64,000 bases of DNA from Gentiana macrophylla (Eukaryota; Streptophyta; Magnoliopsida; Gentianales; Gentianaceae). A program made the position numbers and the translations under genes. Shown piece after piece: positions 47,053 through 59,100 of this stretch. Location: NCBI GenBank assembly GCA_026214975.1, contig CM047808.1, positions 63,266,583 to 63,330,582 on the forward strand, written 5' to 3'. The notes under the pieces are model-generated. The model did no database searches. It had not been told where the DNA came from and worked only from the letters and a program-made list of their open reading frames with translations. How positions within the stretch are numbered: position 1 is the stretch's first letter; every line of letters begins with the position of its first letter.

Positions 47053-47181
47053 TCATTCTTCATCAGCCTCGCTGCCATGAACAAGCACACCACCGTCTGT
47101 AGAGTCTGCATCCTCCTCAACAGCCTCTTCTAGCCTATCATCTTGCTCTTTCTCTGGCCCATTTGGCAATTCATCACCACT
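47053..47181 (-). CDS. beta'-COP terminal acidic exon
   Basis: Starts after acceptor GAACAG (SGDELPNG) and encodes an acidic tail with [20 protein letters not shown], ending in EADEE and a TGA at 47055-47053. Plant homologues, as I recall them, read on from about here with W and a short divergent tail encoded in a further exon. In this gene the stop is followed by G and then a consensus donor (GTATG). The protein may therefore end a few residues early, or this isoform simply stops here. Confidence 0.85.
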   Translation of the reverse strand, partial: SGDELPNGPEKEQDDRLEEAVEEDADSTDGGVLVHGSEADEE

Positions 47182-50100
47182 CTGTTCAAGGGCCAATACG
47201 TGCAAAATTCTCAAAATCGACATGTAAAACAGATGACATAAGCAATTGCACAGTGAAACATCATAACTGGAATAATGTGAAAAACAGCGCAATGCATGTG
47301 AAATAATTTAAGAATGAAGAAAGCAGCAGGCACAAAGCCTATGCTAATTAACAAGCCGAGCCGAGATAGAATAATAATTTACATATGCCAAATTATAGGA
47401 TTCAAGTTCAAGTATTAGTTTGAAGTACAATTAAAACTGGACCATGAGATTTAGAGCAAGATTGACTTGCTTATGATTTAATCACAAAAATAGCATCCCC
47501 TATTTTCCTAAAACCAGCAAATTAATTAGTGATTAAACTATACAATCAAACCGAGGGGCAAACAAAAAAAATTACAAAATCCACCCTAGTTGTCTCTTCC
47601 CATCGCCTCTAGCCTTAATATTTATCATTTGTTTCCGCCCTTGCATCGGTTTCTCTTCCTAAGTCTTTGCAGGAGGCTTTATCTCATAATGGCTAGAGGA
47701 TGACCCGGATGAAATGGCTGCCCTTCAAGATAATGGTACGTGGGATCTCGTCCCTGCTCCCACTGGTAAGACTGGTTGATTGTCGTTGGCTTTAAACGGT
47801 TAAGTACCATGCTGACGGCACAGTTGAACGCCTTAAAGCCTGGATGGTGGCAAAAGGCTACACTCAGACGTATGGCATTGACTATGTGGAGACCTTTTCC
47901 CCAGTTGCCGAAATGCCCACTACTTGTATTATTATGTCTATTGCTGCTAATTACAGGTCACAGGTGGAAGTTGTATCAAATCGGTGTTAAAAATGTCTTT
48001 CTGCATGGCAATTTACATAAGGAGGTTTATATGAAGCAGCCTCCTAGGTTTGTTGCTCAGAGGGAGACTGGGCATGTATGTCGGCTATGCAAGGCATTAT
48101 ACGGCCTTAAGCAATCCCCATGTGCGTGGTTTGGTAAGTTCTCCGATAAGGAGAAGAAGTTTGGGTTACGGTAGAGTCATACTGATTATTCTGTCTTCTA
48201 TACGCAATCCACGTATGGGTTTATCTTTCTTCTCGTCTATGTAGATGACATTGTAATTACAGGGGATGATGAACAAGGTATTATGAGGACTGAGTTCATG
48301 GGTCAACAATTTCATATTAAAGATTTGGGGCAACTCCGTTATTTCCTTGGCATTGAGGGAGCTAAATCAAATGCAGGGATCTTGTTGTGTCAAAAGAAAT
48401 ATGTGCTTGATCTTTTGCACGAAACTAGATTACTTCGCTATCGCCCGATAGACACTCCCATGGATCCCAATCAGAAGTTACTGAAGGATGTGGGAGAGAT
48501 TCTCGATTCTCCTTGTCAGTACAGATGACTAGTGGGACGTCTCAATTACTTAACTATTATGAGGTCAGATATTTCGTATACAGTAAGTGTGGTAAGTCAA
48601 TTCTTGGAGTGTCCTAGACAACCACACTTGGATGCACTAATTTGTATTTTGAGGTATTTGAAGAAAGCTCCAGGCTACAGTATCCTTTATAAACCAAATG
48701 GTCATTTGAAGGTTGAAGGCTATACAGATGCTGATTGGGCCGGCACACCATCAAATATAAGGTCCACCCCAAGGTATTGTACACTCTTGGGCGGCAATAT
48801 GGTTACTTGGAAGAGTAAGAAGCAATTTGTTGCGTCTAGATCGAGTGCGGAGGCAGAATATCGAGTTATGGCTAATGGTAGTTGTGAGTTAATATGGATC
48901 AAGTATTATCTTAAGGAGATTGGTTTTCTTGTTACAAATCCGATACCATTATATTGTCATAATGGTTGCTTTACACGTTCCCTCGAATCCCGTGTTACAG
49001 GAGCAAACGAAGCATATTGAAATAGATTGTCACTTTATTCGGGAGAAGCTTCTTTCTAAAGACATGTGTAAAGCGTTTGCTCAAACGGGAGGCCAATTAG
49101 CAGACGTGTTCACAAAACCAGTACTGGGGAGTCGGTTAAAATTCATTTGTTCCAAGTTGGGCATGAACGACATCTACGCTCCAGCTTGATGCATGTGTGT
49201 GTCGGACCTTGTATGGCCGACTTATGTGATAGGCGTGGTGTGCAAGTCTGTGATAAGGAGTGTTGGGCAAGAAAGCCCGTAAGGTGTGTAGTGCAAGCTT
49301 GAAAGGGATTCATTAAGAAAATCCCTTTCTTTCATTTATACTGTGTTAGTGTGTTTATACTATTAACTGTATTATTCGACTATGTAGAGAACACATTTTA
49401 AGGCACAAAGGCGCCTAAAAAGGAAAGGGGGCAAAATCTCCTAAACTAGGAAAGTTCACTTAAAAAAATATAACTGTACCAAATACTCTATTTAAGAGAA
49501 TATATCACGGTTTCCTATAAAAGGTAATAAATAAAATAAAATATATATTAACAAAAAAATGTATTTTGACGCAAACAAAAAACAACTAATTATATGATAG
49601 AGGATGAAATCATAGACTAAACCTAACGGACCGCTTAAAATCGGGAATTCTCCCAGAATTGAGCATCTCCATAAAAACTTAACTTGGCTCATTTTTTTAG
49701 AGGCAAGCCAATTTGGAGCTCAAGCTTGACTTAGCAACGTCAACAACTCCAAGTTTGCAAGTAGCAATGCTTGACTCACAAGGAATTGAGTATTTTCACA
49801 TTCAACTAGAAGACACAGAGGTGAACAAAAACGGTGAAAGACGAGCATATGAATTATTGATTGAACAGAGTCAAGGACTTGATCGTTTTAATCACTACAG
49901 CCGCCTCTATGAACTTGAATCCAACCCAACTAGGACTCTCAATCACCAGACACACTTCACGGAATCAATAACCAAAAACATAATAGAAGAAGAAGACTCC
50001 TACTTTAATTAAATTACTAATCAAACAGATCATAAAAACACTCCAACAATTATAATACACAGTACCTCAGTATCTAAGGCACCATTTTCAAGCTGATGTT

Positions 50101-53100
50101 CCCCGTCCATTTGCATGTTTCTAAAATCTTCCACAAGACTGCTGGTAGATCTATCAGCATATCTTAGATACTCGGTTGCCGGAGGATAGGTACCCCTGAA
50201 AGGCCACTGAGTGAATAATTGATGGCTATCACGCATAGATGGACTTGCATCTAATTCTATAACTGTACACACAACCATCTGTAGAATGTGTCCATCTTAC
50301 TATACATGTTTACACAAGATCCAGGCTATAACAGCTCACAATATTGTCAAATCAATATAGAACACAAAAGATTAAAAACCCTCTATTTTAGCCAGACTCG
50401 CGATGAAGATTAGTATGTCTGTCTTGAACATGAAGAAGAAAAGGATCAGGATGCGAAAGAGGGGGGACACCATAGCAGGTTTACTCCAACCACAAATATG
50501 CTTTACACATCAAAAGCAAAAAATAAAAATATTAAATAATACATTAAAAAGAGGAGGAAGGCAAACAAAACATAACCAACCTGGTGGCAGCAAATTTGCT
50601 TTCCACTTCACTAGCAACTTGCCAGTCATCAAACAAATTTGGATATTCTTCAGGATCAGCTAGTGACTCTGCAGCCTTTTGGTTTACCTTCAAGCAAAAA
50701 ATGCAATCATTAAATTGCACATAGCAGATACAAATATAATATGTCAAAAAGGCAGAGAGATCATCCGCACATTTCAAAGTTCCAACCGATTCCAAGCAGG
50801 GGCAGATCCACGTACCACAGGGGGGTCACGTGACCCCACTGAACTTTATAAAAAAAAATATAAAAAAGATCCGAAACGACGTTGTTTTGGTAAAAAAAAA
50901 AATCAATTTTTGACCTAATTAACCGCCCAACCCGGTTTCGACCCGGAAATTTTGACCTAATTACCCGCCCAACCCGAAATTTTTTAGGGTTACTACACTT
51001 TTGTGACGGGTGACCCCACTGAACTTTTTTCCAGGATCCGCCACTGATTCCAAGAAGCTATTAATGCACAAAACGAAATAACAAGCAAGAAAATAGCTTA
51101 GAACATAGCAAAATGGCAGTGAACACACACACACATACACACAAGATAGGGTTGTTATAAAGTACCCTTAATCTAAGCCAACAAAAGCAGCTAGGTCTAC
51201 TTCCCAGCCATACAAATTATCATTTGGTTTATTGAGGGTAAACTCCCAGTTCATCTTGTTCTTTGGTCAATAAATACTTTTATTCAAGACCAATCTTTTG
51301 GTGTGGGCAACTTCAAATAGTATGGAAGAGACAGCAAATCATGTATAATTCACCACCCATCAAACTTATTGAAGATTACCTAAACCATACTAAGCCTTGT
51401 CTCAACAGGGACAGTAAAAAACGCCACACCTATCTGGAATGGTGATGATCTCTCAAAACAACCAAAGTTCAGAGCTAGATTAGCTAAATAAGTTACATTA
51501 TTACTGCCTACTTGAAAACAAACAAAGAAGCAAAATGCCGAGTCATCAAGGTTATAGCAAGCCAAAATCATACTCGACTGCTATTATCATAAATTTTCAA
51601 CACATATCTTGCAGGCAATCAGTCTTCGGCATGCCAAGCTTAGTCTATTGGCATGTATATTGTTTCATATACAGTATCATACAAAAGAATCATTTATACC
51701 TTGTTGAGATCCCTTCTCCATATAGCAACTACTTCTGATACCTTACTAGGAAGATATGATCGAGCCATCAGTGCAGCCTCAGGTATTCGGTTGCTGCAGA
51801 GGCTCTATTCAGATTATCATCCAACAAAAACAAAACCAGAACAGCTTGATACCAGTGAAAAGATTATACCTATCAATCAATAATTGAAGGCAATCTTCCA
51901 ATTTCCCCAACATGAATAGACAAAGGAATGCAACGTTGTTCTTTCCATGGTCTTTGGCACGTGATGCAAGTTCTGAAATGCCTTCTGCATCGCCTAATGA
52001 TGAATAAAGCAGTAACAAACCGCTCAAGTCATTTGCCTGCCTCAAGCACTCTTCTGCCATTTCTAACTGCAAATACAGCACTAAAACATGTTAATGCAAC
52101 CACAGTGGAGAAAAAATAGCAACTCAATGTCAGAAAAGATGATAAACATATGTAATTGTAGGAAGATGCCTGTATTATTTGTTCAAATATTATTGTACTA
52201 ATTTGCATTTAGTCGGTTGTACTTATTAGACATGTTTAAATTATGTTTAACGGCAAAATAAGTTGCTATGCTAGTTAATTTGGCAGCAGCTAGCATTTAA
52301 GTATTCGTTACTGGCTCGTAATGTACACTACTTCTACTGCACAGACTTCTCTGAGGAAAAAAACAGAGAAAACCTTTTTTCTAAACACAAACTTCTACAT
52401 CGTATCAGAGCCATATCATCTATCTAGTCAAATTCGATCTAAAATTCAGTCCCTGAAATAAAGCATGGCAACAGTCACATCATCCTCATATGCAGAAGCG
52501 ACCTGTAATCATGAGTCACTAACTGGTTCTTCATCCGGAGGATCTGATAGAGATCTGATGACGCTGCAATGCCCATTACAACCCACAAACTAAATGAACA
52601 AATAACTTCATACAATGGTCTCACTAAGTTAAGGTGTTTATCACTAGCATTGTACTAAGATATAAGGTTGAGGCATAACGGACTTGGTAACTTGGTTAAC
52701 CAATATCGCTCAAGTAAAGCTGCTAGGCCTACGTTTTGAGGCGCTACAAGTGGTATCAGAGCCGACTACTAGACGGAACTAGGTGTCACGCCGTAAAAGG
52801 CGGTAGGAGCCACCTCTATAAACATCAGGTAGAGACCTAGCAAGGATGCCAGTTCCTTAAGAGAGGGGGAATGTAATGTCTCGCCTTGGAAAAGTGTGAG
52901 GAAAAAATACTATGATATAAGGTTGAGACATAATGGACTTGGTAACTTAGGTTAACCATTTTAGGCCTACGTAGTTACTGGATCCATTATGGCTCAGGTA
53001 ACGCCGCTAGGACTGAGTTCTGAGGCCTTAACTGTGGAAATCAAACCACCAAGTGCATAAGATTCAAAGTTAAACCAGTGGAAGATTGAAGATTGTAGAG

Positions 53101-56100
53101 ATTCATTTCATTTTATGATATATTTCAGTATTTGTTTATTATTGTAATAATAAGGGCAAGATTGTCATTCCCATTATTTTTAAATTATCTAGGGTTGACT
53201 GTGGCGGCTACTTTCTATAAGGAGTAGAGTGTGAAAGGAGTCTATTTATAGGAAGCCGTAATTATAGGAAGTTTATAGAGGAAGGAGTCTTCCTTTCCAT
53301 AGTATAAATAAAGGAGTCTGTAACAGCAATCATCAATCAATCATTGAATAAAATATTCTTCCTTTTCTACACTCTCTCCTAAAAATCTACATGGTATCAA
53401 AGCGGGTCGTATGATCAACGCAAATGTATCTGCGCGCAGCCATGACTGGAAGCACATCATCGGCTACTTCAACCAATACTACCACCAGATCATCCATATC
53501 AAGGGATGACCAATCAACTAGAAATGAATCCAGCAACTCTTCATCCTCCATTTTGCTAACAACACAAAGCCTCAATGGAAAAAACTACCTAGAGTTGTCA
53601 CAAACCATACACTTGGCCATTGATGGTAGAGAAAAATTAGGATATTTGACTGGAGAATGCATCAAACCGGCTGCAGGAGATCCCAAATCCGCAACATGGA
53701 GATCTGAGGACACAATGGTGAGAGCATGGTTGATCAACTCCATGGAGAGCTTTGTAACAAAGCCTCACATGTTCTTGCCCACAGCAAAGGACACCTGGAA
53801 GATGGTTAAAGACATGTATTTTGATCTGGAGAATACATCCCAAATCTATGAACTTAAGACCAAGATTTGGGTCTGCAAGCAAGACAACAGAGAAGTCACC
53901 CTCTATTACACAGAATTGCAGGGATTGTGGCAGGAATTGGATCTGTCCTATGCCAATTCTTGGGAATGTTCTGGAGATGGAGTAAAAGCCCAAAAAAGAG
54001 AAGAAAATGAGAGGGTTTATACCTTCTTGGCAGGTCTGGATCTGGAATTGGATGAAGTTAGGGGAAGGATACTAGGAAAATCTCCCTTGCCTTCACTTAG
54101 TGAGGTTTTTGCTGAAGTTAGGAGGGAAGAATCCAGAAGGAGAGTGATGCACAGGGGGCCTTCATCTGGAAATTCAGTTGTGGCAGAAAGTTCTGCATTG
54201 GTGGCTAATAGTAATGATCAAAAGGGGAGGAGACAGAAAACATGGTGTGACCATTGCAAAAAGCAAGGTCACACCAGGGATAATTGTTGGGTGATACATG
54301 GCAAACCGGCAAACTGGAAACCTAGGGGCAGTGGATCAGGAAACTCAGAGGCAAGGCAGGCTAATCAGGTTTCCTCTGAACAAGGCACTGGCTCTACTAC
54401 ATAGCAGTTGTTCTCCCAAGAACAAATGGATCAGTTGACTAAACTGATTCAAGCCCAAACCATGCTAAACAAAGGTGATTCTTCCTGCTCCTTAGTGGAG
54501 AAAGGTAACTACCCTTCCCTATCTTTTCTTGGAGTCCACCAGTCCTCTTTTTGGGTCATTGACTCAGGAGCAACCGACCATATGACAAGTTATTCACATC
54601 TTTTCTCAACATATAAATCATGTGCTGGAAACTAGAAAGTTAAGATAGCAGATGGCTCCTTTTCTGCTATAGCTGGAAAAGGATCCATCACTATCTCCCC
54701 TACTATAACCCTCCATAATGTCCTACATGTACCATCTCTATCTTGCAATCTATTGTCGGTCAGTAAACTCACCTCAGATACTAAATGTAATGTTGTGTTT
54801 TCTGTTAATGGTTGTGAAAATCAAGGTATTCACAAGGGGATGGTGATTGGCGATGCTAGGATGATGGGAGGCCTGTATCTCTTTGAGGAAGAAGGAGAAT
54901 CCTGGAATAAGAAGAATTCTGGAAATATCTGTCTTCAGTCTACCTATATTGATAGGAATAATATCATGTTGTGGCATCTTAGGCTTGGCCACCCTAGTTT
55001 TTACTATTTAAAGAAATTGTTTCCAAATCTATTTATCAATAAAGATCCATCTTTATTTAAGTGTGAAATCTGAAATTATCTAAACATACAAGATCATCTT
55101 TCCCACCTCAACCTTACAAGCCAACAAAGCCATTGACTATGATTCATAGTGACATTTGAGGGGCTGCAAGGAGTACACCACAAGGGAAAAGATGGCTCAT
55201 CACTTTCAATGATGACCACACTAGAGTCTCTTGGGTTTACCTATTAAAGCACAAAGCTAAAGCTAAACAAGTTTTCACAGAATTTTATGAAATGGTTTTG
55301 ACACAATTTCACTCTAAAATAGAAGTTTTTAGAAGTGATAATGGCACAGAATACTTTAATTCTATCCTTGGGTCTTTCTTCCTCGAACATGAAATTGTCC
55401 ACCAAAGCTCTCGCTTACGACACACCCCAACAAAATGGGGTGGCAAAGAGAAAAACAGACACAATTTAGAGATAGTTAGGGCTCTCATGATAACCTCTAT
55501 GTTTCTAAATATCTCTCGGGGGAGGCGATCCTAAGCGCCATATACACGATCAACAGGCTCCTCAAGGATCTTAAATTATCAGACCCCTATAAGTCGGCTA
55601 AAAGCTTTTTATCCCAACACTAGAATAATCCAAGATGTGTCTCTTAAAGTTTTTGGATGCACTGCATTCACACATAATCATCATCAAGGGAAATTGGATC
55701 CCAGAGGTAGAAAGTGTGTGTTTGTAGGGTATTCCCCAACACAATAAGGGTACAAATGTTTTGATCCACTAACACAGAAAGTGTATGTCAGCAGTGATGT
55801 GTCCTTTTTTGAAGGTCAAATGTTTTTCAAAACTCATGTTGAGGGGGAGAATTTTAAGGAACATGAGTCTTTTTCACTTACACAACAAGACTTCTCACAG
55901 TTTTTTGTTAATGAACCTGACAACACTTCTCCACATCTTGATACTTACTATCAAGATAAGGAATTAGGGGATCAGACTACTGATATTCCTACTGAGGACA
56001 ATGCACCTGGTCAATCAGATAGTCCTAGTCCGAGGACTAGAATACAGAAATTTCCAGGAAAAACTTATTCAAGGAAAGGTCTATTATTCAAAGAGAAAGC

Positions 56101-59100
56101 TCCTCATCCAAGCACTGAGCAACTACCCTCCTTGAGTGCAACTCCTGAGAAGAATCTAGAGACAGGTAATACAACAGATTCTCTGTCATCTGATCTGAAT
56201 CTGACAATCACATTCACTCAGATTCACCAATTGTGTCTAAATCACCAGATCACTCAAACCAACCTGATAAACTTCTTGATGTCCCAATTGCCATTAGAAA
56301 ACCTCCAAGAGAAAGTACCAAGCACCCCCTCTATCCTCTTAGCAGGTATGTCACCTACGACAAACTGTCCCCACAATATCAAGCCTTTACTACTAGCCTA
56401 TCTAATATCCAAATTCCTAAAACCATCCATGAAGCCTTGTCCCATCCAGAATGGAAGGTTGCTGTGTATGAAGAAATCAGTGCACTTGAAAAGAATGGCA
56501 CCTGGGAAGTTGCTAGCCTACCTACTGGGAAGACCACAGTGGGGTGTAGGTGGATTTTTACTGTAAAATACAACTCAGATGGATCCAAAAAAGGTACAAA
56601 GCAAGGTTGGTGGCCAAGGGGTATACCCAAACTTATGGGATAGATTATTCAGAAACATTTTCACCAATGGCTAAGCTCAATACTGTGAGGATAATTTTGT
56701 CCATAGCTGTGAACTTGGATTGGCCCTTGGAACAGCTGGATGTAAAAAATGCTTTCCTACATGGAAATCTAAAGGAGGAAGTTTACATGGATATGCCTCC
56801 TGGGTTCTCTGGCAGAGACAATGGTAAAGTGTGCAAGCTGAAAAGGGCTCTATATGGGCTGAAGCGAAGTCCAGGAGCTTGGTTTGAGAGATTTATGAAA
56901 TTCGTTAAAAAGGAGGGCTTCAAGCAAGGACAATCAGATCACACTCTATTCACCAAAAGATCATAAACTGGCAAGATGACAGTACTAGTAGTATATGTAG
57001 ATGATATCATCCTCACTGGGGATGACATGACTGGGATCAATCTGACTAAGAAGAGACTGGCCAGAGAATTTGAGATAAAAGACCTTGGGAGTCTAAGATA
57101 CTTTCTAGGAATGGAGGTTGCAAGATCAGACAAAGGATTGGTAGTGTGTCGGGGAAAATATGTGCTAGACCTCCTCGAAGAGACGGGGATAGTGATTGCA
57201 AACCTGCCAGCACTCCCATGGAAGCCAACATCAAACTCTGGGAAAAGAAAGATCAAGTCCCTGTGGACAAGGGAAAATATCAGAGACTTGTAGGAAGACT
57301 GATATACTTGGCCCATACAAGACCTGACATATCCTATGCAGTGGGTGTTGTGAGCCAATTCATGCATGCTCCTTGTGAACCTCACATGGAGGCTGTGTTC
57401 AGAATACTGAGATACTTAAAGGGGACTGTTGGTGAAGGTTTGTGGTTCAGAAAAGGCACTAGCAGGAGCATTGAAGTTTACACAGATGCTGATTGAGCAA
57501 GGTCTGCTGAAAGAAGATCCACAACTGGGTACTGTAGCTTTGTCTGGTGCAATCTAGTAACTTGGAGAAGCAAAAAACAAGGGGTGGTATCTTGAAGTAC
57601 TGCTGAGTCAGAGTACAGAGCCATGGCACTTGGGAGTATGTGAAGAACTATGGATAAAAAGAGTTCTAGAGGACTTGTCAATGCCTGTGAAACTACCTAT
57701 GAAGTTGTACAGTGACAATAAAGCAGCTATTGATATTGCTAATAATCCTGTGCAACATGACAGGACCAAGCATATAGAAATTGACAGGCACTTCATTAGG
57801 GAAAAGTTGGATGATGGAGTGATTTGCATGCCATTCTTGCCCTCAGCACAGCGGGTTGCAAATGGGTTGACCAAAGCTTTGCTAAAGCCTGGATTTGATG
57901 GGTTTACAAGCAAGTTAAACATGTTGAATCTCCATGCTTAACTTGAGGGGGAGTGTAGAGATTCATTTCATTTTATGATATATTTCAGTATTTGTTTATT
58001 ATTGTAATAATAACGGCAAGATTGTCATTCCCATTATTTTTAAATTATCTAGGGTTGACTGTGGCGGCTACTTTCTATAAGGAGTAGAGTGTGAAAGGAG
58101 TCTATTTATAGGAAGCCGTAATTATAGGAAGTTTATATAGGAAGGAGTCTTACTTTCCATAGTATAAATAAAGGAGTCTGTAACAGCAATCATCAATCAA
58201 TCATTGAATAAAATATTCTTCCTTTTCTACACTCTCTCCTAAAAATCTACAAAGATATTAAGACGACGAACCCTAAAACCGGTGAGAACTTCATCTTATA
58301 TGCAACTGTTGAAGCAATATGGAGCACCAAAGGAGTTGTACTAGGAAAGATAATAAAACTGATATTTATGAGGTAGAAATTTTGCAAGACCTAAAGCAAA
58401 GTGACTTGAGTGCCACCAAGTACCTGTAGAATATTTGAGAGAAAGCAGAGGAAAATTCTTATTAGAATTAAGGTCCTAGGTAAGGTGTTGGGGCTTTAAA
58501 TAGACAGATTATAAGTATTAATGTGCTGGAACATTAAATAGACAGATTACACGCGTTTCAGATGAGTAGGATAAGAACAAAAGACAACTATTATCTCAAC
58601 TTTGAAGGTAAACTATATCTTATTCACCCTTAACTTTAAATCTTAAAAGGAACAGTTGGAGTAGGGTGGTTGTTCAAGAAAGCAGTCAAAAGATCTGTTG
58701 AGGTTTACACTGATGCAAATTGGGCTGGTCCAATAATAGGAAGTCCACCACAGGATATTGTTCCTCTGTGTGCGGAAACCTGGTGACTTGGAGGAGCAAA
58801 AAGCAAGATGTAGTGGCAAGAAGTTCTGCAGAAGCGGTGAGTTCAGAGCTATGGGTCAAGGTATTTGTGAAGAGTTTTGGAGGATCTGCATTTACCACTA
58901 GTGAAGCATATGAAGTTGTTCTGTTATGATTGCCATTGCCATTGCAATGATCATGTGCAACATGACAGGACTAAGCATGTTGAAGTGGACAGACACTTCA
59001 TCAAGGAGAAACTATAGAATGGGTTGATTTGCATTCCTTCATACCATCTGTTCAACAGGCTGCTGATGGACTCACTAAAGCTCTCATGAAGCAACAGTTT

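Larger units (their letters stand above)
53094..58251 (+). mobile_element. Ty1/copia element F, full length and young
   Basis: 5158-bp element with 298-bp LTRs (53094-53391 and 57954-58251), TGTAGAGATT...AAATCTACA, differing at about three positions. It is flanked by a perfect 5-bp duplication AAGAT (53089-53093 and 58252-58256). Primer site TGGTATCAAAGC at 53392-53403; polypurine tract TTGAGGGGGAG before the 3' LTR. Gag is an open 326-codon frame; pol has all domains but a few stops and shifts. It lies antisense within the beta'-COP intron, inside older copia debris. Confidence 0.95.

Noticed and set aside
49713..50012. 99-codon plus-strand frame
   Set aside because: Lies in a beta'-COP intron on the opposite strand, no domain recognised.
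53424..57941. Copia F as a functional element
   Set aside because: Gag is open, but pol needs about seven corrections; it cannot be autonomous as it stands.
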